Origin: JAWRCU01 sp033542235
GTDB taxonomy: Bacteria; Pseudomonadota; Alphaproteobacteria; Rhizobiales; Rhizobiaceae
Assembly (NCBI RefSeq): GCF_033542235.1
Contig: NZ_JAWRCU010000003.1
Span: 186,001-250,000 of the forward strand
DNA length: 64,000 nucleotides
Direction of reading: 5' to 3'
Part shown: positions 7,887-16,763 of the stretch, in pieces
Position numbering within the stretch: the first letter of the stretch is position 1
Layout: the number at the start of each line of letters is the position of its first letter
The notes under the pieces: generated by a model
Database searches by the model: none
What the model was told of the DNA's origin: nothing
The model's input: only the letters and a program-made list of their open reading frames with translations
Translations under genes and position numbers: made by a program

Positions 7887-8432
7887 ATGCACGTTCTGGT
7901 TACGAGACGGCTGACAATGCGGCCGCCGGCCCCGCTCGATGCGGAAGACATCGCCCTCTGGCTGTCGAACTGGAACGTGGCGCGCATGCTGGCGCGCGTG
8001 CCTTTCCCCTATCATCGCAAAGACGCCGAGGAGTGGATCGAGAGCTTGGCGGATCAGCCGCAAGACCATCTCGTCTATACGATCCACCGCGAACGCCTGA
8101 TCGGCGTTGTCTCGATCGAAGCCGGCACTGCCGAGCCGGTGTTCGGCTACTGGCTCGCCGAGCCATGGCACGGCAAGGGCTTCATGACGGAGGCCGCCGC
8201 GGCGCTTCTGGCGCATGCGTTCGAGACACATGGCCTCGAGGCCGTCGCATCGGCGGTCTTCGTCGACAACCCGGCTTCGCTGCGGGTCCAGGAGAAGCTG
8301 GGTTTCTCGCTGACCGGGACCGCAGAGACATGGTCGCGCCCGCGCGGCACGACGGTCAGCAAGCTCACCACGCGGCTCACCGCCGCCGCGTGGCGAAGGC
8401 CGGCGGCGATGCCGGCCCAGTCAGCGGCCTAG
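7887..8432 (+). CDS. GNAT acetyltransferase (RimJ/RimL-like)
   Basis: A 181-residue GNAT protein of the Acetyltransf_3 type that acetylates alpha-amino groups of proteins or similar substrates. It shows VTRRLTMRPPAPLDAEDIA at the start, FGYWLAEPWHGKGFMTEAAAALLAHAF (motif A) and DNPASLRVQEKLGF (motif B) further on. The start at 7887 follows TGGAGG; an in-frame upstream opening would run through the terminator. It is paired with a second, similar GNAT gene, and both sit between rpmA and obgE. The substrate is not deducible. Confidence 0.88.
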   Translation: MHVLVTRRLTMRPPAPLDAEDIALWLSNWNVARMLARVPFPYHRKDAEEWIESLADQPQDHLVYTIHRERLIGVVSIEAGTAEPVFGYWLAEPWHGKGFMTEAAAALLAHAFETHGLEAVASAVFVDNPASLRVQEKLGFSLTGTAETWSRPRGTTVSKLTTRLTAAAWRRPAAMPAQSAA

Positions 8433-8480
8433 CGCATCGGACCGAAAAGTGCGCAGCGGTTTTCGGACAAATCCGATGCG
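8433..8480. repeat. Dispersed palindromic repeat, family C
   Basis: A 48-base imperfect palindrome beginning GCATCGGACCGAAAAGTGCG and ending CGGACAAATCCGATGCG. Related copies are at 35421-35467 and, degenerate, at 45499-45544. It is an intergenic repeat of the kind common in Rhizobiales. Confidence 0.8.
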
Positions 8481-8540
8481 TGAGCAAAGACAGTCTTGGG
8501 ATTCAGAGACTTCGGATGCGAGAATGTGGAGGACAGGCCT

Positions 8541-9128
8541 ATGATCGAGGAAGCCGAAAGTGAAGATGACAGTCTGAGGATAGACTGCCCCGTGCTCGTG
8601 ACCGAGCGGCTGGTGCTGCGCCCGCCGCACGATGACGACATTGCCGAGCTTGCCGTGCTCGCCAACAATCACCGCGTCGCCTCGATGCTGGCGCGCATGC
8701 CGTATCCCTACGGCGAAACGGAAGCGCGCGCCTTCGTGCGCTCGACGCAGGGCAGGCAGCGCTCAGGCTGCAACTATGCGATCACCATTGCTGAAAGCGG
8801 AGCCTTTATCGGCTGCGCCGGCCTCGACGAAAGAGACTACGGCGTGGAACTCGGCTACTGGATCGGCGAGCCCTATTGGCGGCACGGCTACGCGACCGAG
8901 GCAGCCCATGCCCTGGTCGACCTCGCCTTCCGCGCAACTCCGATCGAGGTGCTCCACGTCTCGTGCCGGGTGATCAACGCGTCCTCGCGGCGGGTGATCC
9001 ATAAATGCGGCTTCCAGTATGCAGGCCAGGGCATGATGGACTCGCTCGTCGCCGGCAAGGTGCCGGTCGAGCGGTATCGGCTGGACCGCAGGACCTGGGT
9101 GAGCCTGAGGAGCTGGGGGCACAGCTGA
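8541..9128 (+). CDS. GNAT acetyltransferase (RimJ/RimL-like), second copy
   Basis: A 195-residue acetyltransferase related to its upstream neighbour. It has TERLVLRPPHDDDIAELAVL, then ELGYWIGEPYWRHGYATEAA (motif A) and NASSRRVIHKCGFQY (motif B). The start at 8541 is set by GGAGG at 8528-8532. The two genes share architecture and the MLARMPYPY-type segment, so they probably arose by duplication. The acceptor is unknown; ribosomal proteins are possible given the context, but that is only inference. Confidence 0.87.
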   Translation: MIEEAESEDDSLRIDCPVLVTERLVLRPPHDDDIAELAVLANNHRVASMLARMPYPYGETEARAFVRSTQGRQRSGCNYAITIAESGAFIGCAGLDERDYGVELGYWIGEPYWRHGYATEAAHALVDLAFRATPIEVLHVSCRVINASSRRVIHKCGFQYAGQGMMDSLVAGKVPVERYRLDRRTWVSLRSWGHS

Positions 9129-9129
9129 G

Positions 9130-9254
9130 GGGCAATAAGGCAGTAGGGCAATAGGGCGATATGTTACCTGCGCTATGTTACCTGCGCTCCACTGCCCTGC
9201 TGCACTCCCCCTATTGCCTTACTGCCCTATTGCCCTATTGCCCTACTGCCTTAC
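9130..9254. repeat. Inverted clusters of an 8-bp GGGCAATA unit
   Basis: The left part holds several near-direct GGGCAATA units and the right part (9210-9250) several CCCTATTG units, its reverse complement. The whole could form a large hairpin. It lies between the second GNAT gene and obgE. A second such element is at 17257-17389. Confidence 0.8.
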
Positions 9255-9279
9255 AAGAACCGCTGGAAATAGCAGCCAA

Positions 9280-10302
9280 ATGAAATTCCTCGATCAAGCC
9301 AAAGTCTACATCCGCTCCGGCGACGGCGGCGCCGGCGCAGTCTCGTTCCGGCGCGAGAAATTCATCGAGTTCGGCGGGCCCGACGGCGGCGACGGCGGCC
9401 GTGGCGGCGATGTCTGGGTGGAGGCGGTCGACGGGCTCAACACGCTGATCGACTATCGCTACCAGCAGCATTTCAAGGCCAAGACCGGCGTGCACGGCAT
9501 GGGCCGCAACCGCACCGGCGCCAAGGGCGCGGACGTGACGCTGAAGGTGCCGGCCGGCACGCAGGTCTATGAAGAAGACAATGAGACGCTGATCTGCGAT
9601 CTGACTGAGGTCGGCCAGCGCTTCCGGCTGGCCGCCGGCGGCAATGGCGGCTTCGGCAACCAGCATTTCAAGACCTCCACGAACCAGGCGCCGCGCCGTG
9701 CCAATCCCGGTCTGCCCGGCGAGGAGCTCACGATCTGGCTGAGGCTGAAGCTCATTGCCGATTCCGGCATCGTCGGGCTTCCCAATGCCGGCAAATCGAC
9801 TTTCCTCGCGGCAGTCAGCGCGGCCAAGCCGAAGATCGCCGACTATCCCTTCACGACGCTGCATCCGGGCCTCGGCGTCGCCCGCATCGACGGGCGGGAA
9901 TTCGTGATCGCCGATATCCCGGGCCTGATCGAGGGCGCCCATGAGGGCGCCGGCATCGGCGACCGGTTCCTCGGCCATGTCGAGCGCACGCGCGTGCTGC
10001 TCCACCTCGTCTCCGCCCAGGAGGAGAATCCGGGAAAGGCCTACAAGACGATACGCGGCGAGCTCGACGCCTACGGCCACGGGCTTAAGGAAAAGGCGGA
10101 GATCGTCGCGTTGAGCCAGGTCGATACGCTCGACGCGGACCAACGCAAGAAGAAGACCGCAGCGCTGAAGCGAGCCGCCGGCCGCGCGCCCCTCCTCTTG
10201 TCGGCCGTCTCCGGCGAGGGCGTCGAGGCGGTGCTGAGGGCGCTGATGGCGGAGATTGAGAGGGCGAGGGAGGAAACCGTTCTGGAGAAGGCAAGAGACT
10301 AG
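9280..10302 (+). CDS. obgE: GTPase ObgE/CgtA
   Basis: A 340-residue Obg GTPase that acts in large-subunit ribosome assembly and stress control. The N-terminal Gly-rich Obg fold is seen in FRREKFIEFGGPDGGDGGRG. The G domain has G1 GLPNAGKST (near residue 167), G3 DIPG and the NKxD-like SQVD. It lacks the long C-terminal OCT domain of Gram-positive Obg and ends with a short charged helix, as usual in alphaproteobacteria. Start ATG at 9280; the in-frame codons from 9175 lie within a repeat. It stands upstream of proB. Confidence 0.97.
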   Translation: MKFLDQAKVYIRSGDGGAGAVSFRREKFIEFGGPDGGDGGRGGDVWVEAVDGLNTLIDYRYQQHFKAKTGVHGMGRNRTGAKGADVTLKVPAGTQVYEEDNETLICDLTEVGQRFRLAAGGNGGFGNQHFKTSTNQAPRRANPGLPGEELTIWLRLKLIADSGIVGLPNAGKSTFLAAVSAAKPKIADYPFTTLHPGLGVARIDGREFVIADIPGLIEGAHEGAGIGDRFLGHVERTRVLLHLVSAQEENPGKAYKTIRGELDAYGHGLKEKAEIVALSQVDTLDADQRKKKTAALKRAAGRAPLLLSAVSGEGVEAVLRALMAEIERAREETVLEKARD

Positions 10303-10323
10303 CTATGTCGGCGCTCTACGTTG

Positions 10324-10479
10324 CCCCCCTCTGTCCTGCCGGACATCTCCCCCGCATGGGGGGAGATTGGCCGGCCGCTTTGGTTTCGCCAATTGGAAAC
10401 GTTGCAGAACAAGCGCCGTCAAAAATGAAGGCCAATCTCCCCCCTTGCGGGGGAGATGTCCGGCAGGACAGAGGGGGGC
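10324..10479. repeat. Long inverted repeat, family A, copy 1
   Basis: The ends are inverted: CCCCCTCTGTCCTGCCGGAC at the left and its reverse complement at the right, around a centre with TTTCGCCAATTG. The same element is at 13030-13182. The two copies bracket proBA. Confidence 0.88.
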
Positions 10480-10525
10480 GCGACAGAGAGCCGGCCTTCG
10501 CCATTAGCCACGAAGGCGACCTTCA

Positions 10526-11680
10526 ATGACCCCCTCCCCCCTCCGCTCCTACCGCCGCATCGTCGTCAAGATCGGCTCGGCGCTGCTGGTCGACCGCGCG
10601 ACCGGGCTGAAGCGCGACTGGCTCGCCGCGCTGGTCGAGGATATTGCCGCGCTCGAGCAAGAAGGCGCCGAGGTGCTGGTGGTTTCCTCAGGCGCGATCG
10701 CGCTCGGCCGCACCGTCCTTGGCCTCGGCAAGCGTGTGCTGAAGCTCGAGGAAAGCCAGGCCGCGGCCGCGGTCGGGCAGATCGCGCTGGCGGGCGCCTG
10801 GTCGGAGGAGCTCGGCCGGCACGGCCTGAAGTCCGGCCAGATCCTGGTGACGCTCGGCGACACGGAGGAGCGCCGCCGCTACCTCAATGCCCGCGCCACC
10901 ATCTCGACACTGCTCAAGATGAAAGCCGTGCCGGTGATCAACGAGAACGACACGGTCGCGACGTCGGAAATCCGCTACGGCGACAATGACCGGCTGGCGG
11001 CGCGCGTCGCCACCATGATGGGCGCCGATATGCTCGTGCTCCTCTCCGACATCGACGGGCTCTATTCGGCGCCGCCGGCGCTCGATCCCGAGGCGAGGTT
11101 CATACCTGTCGTCGATCGCATCACGGCGGAGATCGACGCGATGGCGGGGGCCGCGGCCTCGGAGCTCTCGCGCGGCGGCATGCGCACCAAGCTCGATGCC
11201 GGCAAGATCGCGACCGCCGCAGGCACGGCGATGATCATCACTGCCGGCAACCGGCTTCATCCGCTTTCGGCGATCGATCGCGGCGAGCGCTCGACCTTCT
11301 TCAGGCCCAGTCCGAACCCGGTGCGCGGTTACAAGAGCTGGATCGCCGGGCAGCTCGAGCCGGCAGGGCGGCTTGCTGTCGACCAAGGCGCCGTCGGAGC
11401 GCTGCTTTCCGGCAAGTCGCTGCTCGCTGCGGGGGTGAAGCGCGTCAGCGGTAATTTCTCGCGCGGCGACACGGTCGCGATCGTCGGTCCCGACGGTCGC
11501 GAGATCGCGCGTGGCCTTGTTGCCTATGACGCCGGGGATGCCGTAAAGATCGCCGGCTTGAAGAGCGCCGAGATCGCACCGGTGCTTGGATATGCGGCGC
11601 GCTCGGCGATGGTCCACCGCGACGACCTCGTCATGGGCCGCGCAGTCATGGCCGAGCTGGAAGCCGGTGCGGGAGGATAG
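10526..11680 (+). CDS. proB: Glutamate 5-kinase
   Basis: 384 residues. It phosphorylates glutamate to gamma-glutamyl phosphate, the first step of proline synthesis. The amino-acid kinase domain (about 1-270) shows VVKIGSALLVD, VSSGAIALGR and INENDTVAT. A C-terminal PUA domain (about 285-365) follows. proA starts 3 bases after its stop, so the two are one operon. Feedback inhibition by proline is known for the family. Confidence 0.97.
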   Translation: MTPSPLRSYRRIVVKIGSALLVDRATGLKRDWLAALVEDIAALEQEGAEVLVVSSGAIALGRTVLGLGKRVLKLEESQAAAAVGQIALAGAWSEELGRHGLKSGQILVTLGDTEERRRYLNARATISTLLKMKAVPVINENDTVATSEIRYGDNDRLAARVATMMGADMLVLLSDIDGLYSAPPALDPEARFIPVVDRITAEIDAMAGAAASELSRGGMRTKLDAGKIATAAGTAMIITAGNRLHPLSAIDRGERSTFFRPSPNPVRGYKSWIAGQLEPAGRLAVDQGAVGALLSGKSLLAAGVKRVSGNFSRGDTVAIVGPDGREIARGLVAYDAGDAVKIAGLKSAEIAPVLGYAARSAMVHRDDLVMGRAVMAELEAGAGG

Positions 11681-11683
11681 GAC

Positions 11684-12970
11684 ATGCTGACGAAGGTGAA
11701 GACGCCCGCCGAGGACGTCGCCGCGCTGATGGCCAATATCGGCGAGCGCGCGCGCGCCGCGGCGCGGCCGCTTGCGATCGCCGACGCCGAGCGCAAGCAT
11801 GCCGCCCTGGTCGCCATGGCCGCGGCGATCGAGCGCCGCGAGGCCCATATCCTCGAGGCCAACGCCATCGATATCAGCAATGGCGAGAGTGCCGGCTTGA
11901 CACCCGCCTTCATGGACCGGCTGAGACTTGACCCAGGCCGCATCCGCGACATAGCAAATGGCGTCCGCGCGATTGCCGAGCTCGCCGACCCCATTGGCGA
12001 GGTGATCGCCGAATGGGACAGGCCGAACGGGCTTCATATCGAGCGCGTGCGCACGCCGCTCGGCGTGATCGGGGTCATCTATGAGAGCCGGCCGAACGTG
12101 ACGGCCGATGCCGGCGCGCTCTGCCTCAAGGCTGGCAATCCGGTGATCCTGCGCGGCGGCTCGGACTCGCTGAATTCCTCGTCCGCGATCCATGCCTGCC
12201 TGGTGGAGGGCCTGAAGGCGGCGAAGCTGCCGAGCGACGCCATCCAGCTCGTGCCGACAACCGACCGTGCCGCGGTCGGCGAGATGCTGAAGGGGCTCGA
12301 CGGCAACCTCGACGTGATCGTGCCGCGCGGCGGCCGCAGCCTCGTCGAACGAGTACAGAAAGAGGCACGCGTGCCGGTCTTCGCCCATCTCGAAGGCATC
12401 TGCCACATCTATGTCGATCGATCCGCCAGGCTCGAGATGGCCGTCGAGATCGTCGTCAACGCCAAGATGCGGCGCACCGGCATCTGCGGCGCGGCCGAGA
12501 CGCTGCTGGTCGATCGCGCCGTCGCGGGAACGCATCTCGTGCCGATCCTCGACGCGCTGGCGAAAGCCGACTGCGAAATCCGCGGCACGGAGGAGGTGCG
12601 CAGCGCATTCGCGGTGGCCAAGCTCGCAAGCGACGCCGACTGGACGACAGAATATCTCGACGCGATCATCTCCGTGAAGCTGGTCGACGGCATCGGCGAG
12701 GCGATCGAACACATCGAGACCTTCTCTTCGCACCACACCGAGGCGATCATCGCCGAGGACGCGGGCGCCGTGGCGCGCTTCTTTAACGAGATCGACTCGG
12801 CGATCCTGCTCCACAACGCCTCGACGCAGTTCGCCGACGGAGGCGAGTTCGGCATGGGCGCCGAGATCGGCATCGCCACCGGCCGGATGCACGCGCGCGG
12901 TCCGGTCGGCGTCGAGCAGCTCACCTCCTTCAAATACCGCGTCCGCGGCTCGGGGCAGGTGAGGCCGTGA
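11684..12970 (+). CDS. proA: Gamma-glutamyl phosphate reductase
   Basis: A 428-residue NADPH-dependent reductase of the aldehyde dehydrogenase superfamily. It converts gamma-glutamyl phosphate to glutamate semialdehyde, the second step of proline synthesis. It has GVIGVIYESRPNVTADA, LRGGSDS and the catalytic Cys in MRRTGICGAAETLL. The length is typical. It is directly coupled to proB. A family A repeat follows about 60 bases downstream. Confidence 0.97.
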   Translation: MLTKVKTPAEDVAALMANIGERARAAARPLAIADAERKHAALVAMAAAIERREAHILEANAIDISNGESAGLTPAFMDRLRLDPGRIRDIANGVRAIAELADPIGEVIAEWDRPNGLHIERVRTPLGVIGVIYESRPNVTADAGALCLKAGNPVILRGGSDSLNSSSAIHACLVEGLKAAKLPSDAIQLVPTTDRAAVGEMLKGLDGNLDVIVPRGGRSLVERVQKEARVPVFAHLEGICHIYVDRSARLEMAVEIVVNAKMRRTGICGAAETLLVDRAVAGTHLVPILDALAKADCEIRGTEEVRSAFAVAKLASDADWTTEYLDAIISVKLVDGIGEAIEHIETFSSHHTEAIIAEDAGAVARFFNEIDSAILLHNASTQFADGGEFGMGAEIGIATGRMHARGPVGVEQLTSFKYRVRGSGQVRP

Positions 12971-13029
12971 GCGGCTGGCTCAGCTGCCTTCTGATTCAAG
13001 CTTGAACAGAGGTTCGGTGCCCTACGTTA

Positions 13030-13182
13030 CCCCCCTCTGTCCTGCCGGACATCTCCCCCTCAAGGGGGGAGATTGGCTGTCATTTTGGGTTTCGCCAATC
13101 GCTGACGTTGCAGGTTGGCGAAATCAAAGCGGTCGTCCAATCTCCCCCCTTGAGGGGGAGATGTCCGGCAGGACAGAGGGGG
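13030..13182. repeat. Long inverted repeat, family A, copy 2
   Basis: The same element as at 10324-10479, with ends CCCCCTCTGTCCTGCCGGAC and inverted partner, and internal TTTCGCCAATCG. It lies between proA and nadD. Confidence 0.88.
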
Positions 13183-13237
13183 GTGCGAAGGGGTGCGACA
13201 TCTCGGCTCTCAATATTTGCCAAGCCGAGGCTTGAGC

Positions 13238-13864
13238 GTGCCCTCTTCCGACGTCCCTCCCCGCTACCTCCGCATGCCCCATGCCGGGAAGGGCATGGTG
13301 GTCGGCCTGTTCGGCGGCTCGTTCAACCCGCCGCATGCCGGCCACGGACTGGTTGCCGAGATTGCGCTCCGCCGGCTGCGGCTCGACAGGCTCTGGTGGA
13401 TCGTCACGCCCGGCAACCCGCTGAAGAATTCGCACGAGCTCGCCCCGCTTGCCGAGCGCATCAGGCTGTCCGAAGCGATCGCAAGCGATCCGCGCATCGA
13501 GGTCACCGCTTTCGAGGCGAGCCATCATGTCCGCTACACGGCTGACACGCTGGCGCTGGTCAAGGCGCGCAACCCGGGCGTCCACTTCGTCTGGATCATG
13601 GGAGCCGACAATCTGCGCGAGTTCCACCGCTGGCAGAACTGGCGCGAAATCGTGCTGACCTTCCCGATCGCGGTGATCGACCGGCCGGGCTCGACGCTTT
13701 CCTTCCTGTCCTCGGTGGTCGCCAAGACCTTCGACTACGCCCGCGTCGATGAGGGCGACGCGCCGATCCTTGCCCGCATGCGGGCTCCGGCCTGGACCTT
13801 CATTCACGGCCCGCGTTCGTCACTTTCTTCAACCGAGCTCAGGAACGGGCGCGCCGGAGCATGA
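13238..13864 (+). CDS. nadD: Nicotinate-nucleotide adenylyltransferase
   Basis: About 208 residues. It adenylylates nicotinate mononucleotide in NAD synthesis. Visible are the nucleotidyltransferase signature GLFGGSFNPPHAGH, WIMGADNL and the C-terminal SLSSTELR (S-x-T-x-x-R) that binds ATP. I chose GTG at 13238, seven bases after CCGAGG; an ATG at 13193 would start inside the edge of the repeat. The 3' end overlaps a family D repeat, so the final codons are repeat-derived. In this group nadD is linked with rsfS and rlmH; here an MFS gene and an MscS gene intervene. Confidence 0.93.
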   Translation: MPSSDVPPRYLRMPHAGKGMVVGLFGGSFNPPHAGHGLVAEIALRRLRLDRLWWIVTPGNPLKNSHELAPLAERIRLSEAIASDPRIEVTAFEASHHVRYTADTLALVKARNPGVHFVWIMGADNLREFHRWQNWREIVLTFPIAVIDRPGSTLSFLSSVVAKTFDYARVDEGDAPILARMRAPAWTFIHGPRSSLSSTELRNGRAGA

Positions 13865-13925
13865 TCCCGAACCGAAGGCCAGCTCAGCATAAAGTTGCAG
13901 ACTTTTCGGATAAGATCATGCGGTA
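13859..13925. repeat. Dispersed repeat, family D
   Basis: It begins CATGATCCCGAACCGAAGGC and ends with AGATCATGCGG. Related copies are at 33878-33985, 42874-42950 and 47265-47330, with fragments at 27696-27716 and 40655-40690. This copy supplies the stop codon region of nadD. Confidence 0.78.
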
Positions 13926-14025
13926 AGAGCCCCCGTTGATCCAGCGGGGGCAATCGCGCAAGCCAGGCCTGCCAATGTCGTTTTTGCCGCACCGCGGCGG
14001 GCGGCGGAGTGCATCCTCTACCGCA

Positions 14026-15291
14026 ATGGTTGAGGCGGTCGACATTGCGCGAGACGACGTCAGGGCGGCGGCAACGCCGGCTCCGGCGATTGCCGTCGCC
14101 AGCATCGTCATCTCGATGGCGCTGGTGGCAATCGGCAATGGCCTGGTGTTCGCTTATATCCCAGTCCGTCTCGGAGCCGAGGGCTTCTCCCCGACCTGGG
14201 CGGGCAGCATCTTGACCGGCCTCTCCGCAGGCGGCATTGCCGGCTGCCTGCTCACCGGGCGGCTGGTGCAACGCGTCGGACACGCGCGCGCCTATATCGT
14301 GCTCTCCGCGTTGATCGTGCTTTCCAACGCGGCGCTCGGCTTCGGCGTGCATCCCGCCACCTGGATCGCCGCCCGTGTGCTCTACGGCTTCGCAGTCTGC
14401 GCGATCTTCATCGTCGCGCAGAGTTGGCTGAACGATGCCGTCGACAATCGCATCCGCGGCCGCGTCATGTCCGTGTTTTACGTCGCCTATGTGGCCGGGC
14501 TCGGCGTCGGTTACCTCTTGCTGCGCTTCATCGAACTCGGCAATGCCGAAGCGCCCTTGGTCGGCATCCTCTTCACGGCGCTCTCGATGCTGCCGGTCGG
14601 CATGACGCGGCTCAAACCTCCCCCCGCTCCGGCGGCCGCATCGATCGCGTTGCGCGCAGCCTGGCAGATCTCACCGGTCGGGTTGGCCGGCATGCTTGCC
14701 GCCGGCGGCCTGTCGATGCTGATCACCGGCTTTGCGCCGATCCATGCGATTGCGACCGGTTATTCGCAGGCCGATGTTGCGATGCTGCTGCTTGCGATGC
14801 CGCTCGGCACATTGCTTCTGCAGGTCCCGCTCGGCTGGGTCTCTGACCGCACCGACCGCCGTTACGTGCTGATCGCCGCGGCCCTCGTCGTCATGCTCAC
14901 CGGCGTCTTCGCAATCAATTCCGACAGCGTAGCGCTTGCCGTGATGGTCGCGATCTACATCGTCTGGGGCGGCACGTCGGATTCCATCTATTCGGTAGCC
15001 AATGCCCATGCCAACGACCGTGCCGGCAAGGACGAACTGGTCGCGCTGTCGTCGAGTATGATCTTCGCCTGGTCGGTCGCAGGCTTCGTCGTGCCCGGCA
15101 TAGGCACCGTGCTCACCGGCATCTACGGCACGCAGTCATTCATGTATCTGGTGACCGCTATAGCCGCGGCCTACGCCGCTTTCGTGATATGGCGCGTCAT
15201 CGCCGCTCGCCGCGCCGAGCCCTCGGCATCGTTCACGCCCATGAGCGCACAGACGCCGGTTCCGGTCGATCCGGCGACGAAGGAGGGCTGA
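14026..15291 (+). CDS. MFS transporter (12-helix efflux type)
   Basis: About 421 residues with around twelve hydrophobic segments, the first at IAVASIVISMALVAIGNGLV. The motif-A-like loop between helices 2 and 3 reads TGRLVQRVGHARAYI, and a second half begins after LKPPPAPAAAS. It resembles the YcaD/UMF1-like branch; the substrate is unknown. The start is uncertain: ATG at 14026 leaves a normal 20-residue cytoplasmic lead, while ATG at 13975 or 13936 would add residues without family support. It is transcribed alone. Confidence 0.85.
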   Translation: MVEAVDIARDDVRAAATPAPAIAVASIVISMALVAIGNGLVFAYIPVRLGAEGFSPTWAGSILTGLSAGGIAGCLLTGRLVQRVGHARAYIVLSALIVLSNAALGFGVHPATWIAARVLYGFAVCAIFIVAQSWLNDAVDNRIRGRVMSVFYVAYVAGLGVGYLLLRFIELGNAEAPLVGILFTALSMLPVGMTRLKPPPAPAAASIALRAAWQISPVGLAGMLAAGGLSMLITGFAPIHAIATGYSQADVAMLLLAMPLGTLLLQVPLGWVSDRTDRRYVLIAAALVVMLTGVFAINSDSVALAVMVAIYIVWGGTSDSIYSVANAHANDRAGKDELVALSSSMIFAWSVAGFVVPGIGTVLTGIYGTQSFMYLVTAIAAAYAAFVIWRVIAARRAEPSASFTPMSAQTPVPVDPATKEG

Positions 15292-15321
15292 GGGGCAGCG
15301 GCAACCTAAAAACACAAGACG

Positions 15322-16131
15322 CTACTGCTCAGCTCCCTCAGGCTTCCGGAAATGGCTGACGACCTTTTCGGTCAGCTCCGCTTTGGTCGAAACGAAATCA
15401 CCGGCCGAGGTCCAGTAGCGCAGCGTGATCTTGATGGCACCCTCGCCGAGCTCCGAAACGAATGCCGTTGGCGCCGGTTTCTTCCTCACCCTTGCGTCGG
15501 CCGCAGCGACTGCAAGCAGCCTGTTCTCGGCATCGACGACCACGCCGGCGTCCGCGACGGTGACGACAATGTCATTCCGCCGCATGCCGTTGCGGGTGTA
15601 GTTGCGGACCGGCTGGTTCCAGAGCGTCGAGTTGGGAGCGAGCAGGAAAACGCCTTCTGCGGTCCGCAGCCGCGTCGCGAAAAGTCCGATTTCCTCGACG
15701 AGGCCGGAGATGGCGCCGACCTCGATTTCTTCTCCGATGCGAAATGGTCTCAGCACCAGAAGCATGATGCCCGCTGCTATGTTCTGGAGCGTTCCCTGCA
15801 GCGCGAGACCTATGGCCAAGCCGGCGGCGCCGATGGCGGCGATTATGGAGGCTGTCTGCACACCGAACTGGCCGAGCACCATGACGCCTACGAAAATCAG
15901 CACCGCATAGCGGCTGACTGCTGCCAGAAAACGCGTGAGCGTCAGGTCGAAGCCATGGATGTGCTTCAGGCCCCCCGCTACCGAGCGCTCGACGAGGCCG
16001 GCCACCATATAGCCGACAACGAGAAGCACCACCGCGCCGATGAACGACAGCGAATAGGAGACTCCCAACACATAGAGCTGGTCGAAACCGTTCTGGATTG
16101 CCGCGTAAGCGTTGGCGGGGTCGAGTTCCAT
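15322..16131 (-). CDS. Small-conductance mechanosensitive channel, MscS family
   Basis: 269 residues. It opens on membrane tension to release solutes on osmotic downshock. Three N-terminal membrane helices end with the Gly/Ala-rich pore helix IIAAIGAAGLAIGLALQGTL, then LQNIAAGIMLLVLRPFRIGEE and the MscS beta domain. The length is close to E. coli MscS (286). It is oriented against the neighbouring genes and seems to be its own unit. Confidence 0.92.
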   Translation of the reverse strand: MELDPANAYAAIQNGFDQLYVLGVSYSLSFIGAVVLLVVGYMVAGLVERSVAGGLKHIHGFDLTLTRFLAAVSRYAVLIFVGVMVLGQFGVQTASIIAAIGAAGLAIGLALQGTLQNIAAGIMLLVLRPFRIGEEIEVGAISGLVEEIGLFATRLRTAEGVFLLAPNSTLWNQPVRNYTRNGMRRNDIVVTVADAGVVVDAENRLLAVAAADARVRKKPAPTAFVSELGEGAIKITLRYWTSAGDFVSTKAELTEKVVSHFRKPEGAEQ

Positions 16132-16354
16132 GGCGCAATTCCTGGTAGAATCTGCCCCGGTAATCGATCGTTCAGCAATCGGTTCCGCCGAATCGGTTAT
16201 AGAGTCGGACCGGAGGTAATTCTACCGGCCGTCTTGAAACTGTTATCCGACTCTGCCTATCTTTTTGGTGCATCGCCTTGATTGGCGAGCGATTGGTGTT
16301 CACGGTTCGAAAGGAACGACTCTGAGAACAGCACTTCGGAAGAAGGCAGATCCC

Positions 16355-16732
16355 ATGCCTTCGCCGGCCGCGCAAAGCCGCAACGATGAGGTCGAACGCG
16401 CCATCAAGACAGTCCTTGCCAGTCTGGAAGACTCCAAGGCCGAAAACATCGTCTCCATCGACATTCAGGGCAAGTCCAGCCTCGGCGACTATATGGTCGT
16501 CGCCTCCGGCCGCTCGCACCGCCATGTCAGCGCCGTCGCCGATCACCTGATCAAGGCGATCAAGGATGCTGGCCTCGGCCAGGCGCGCGTCGAAGGCCTG
16601 TCGGGCGCGGACTGGGTCCTGATCGACTCGGGTGACGTGATCGTCCATGTCTTCCGCCCGGAGATCCGGGAGTTCTACAACATCGAGAAGCTGTGGCAGG
16701 CTCCCGATCTCGAGGAAGAGACGATCCACTGA
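16355..16732 (+). CDS. rsfS: Ribosomal silencing factor RsfS
   Basis: A 125-residue DUF143/RsfS protein that binds L14 and blocks subunit joining when nutrients are scarce. It shows SLEDSKAENIVSIDI, SSLGDYMVVASGRSHRHV and DWVLIDSGDVIVHVF. ATG at 16355 follows AGAAGG; an upstream in-frame extension from 16265 lacks family similarity. rlmH follows 31 bases downstream, the conserved rsfS-rlmH pair. Confidence 0.95.
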   Translation: MPSPAAQSRNDEVERAIKTVLASLEDSKAENIVSIDIQGKSSLGDYMVVASGRSHRHVSAVADHLIKAIKDAGLGQARVEGLSGADWVLIDSGDVIVHVFRPEIREFYNIEKLWQAPDLEEETIH

Positions 16733-16763
16733 GATCGTCCTGTCTGAGCTTGGTCGTGTCGCG

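Noticed and set aside
9130..9254. CRISPR array
   Set aside because: The GGGCAATA units are only 8 bases long, without spacers, and are inverted about a centre. No cas genes are present anywhere in the window.
10688..12892. A 734-codon open frame on the minus strand opposite proB/proA
   Set aside because: It is the antisense shadow of two clear GC-rich genes, with low-complexity Arg/His/Asp-rich residues and no family features.
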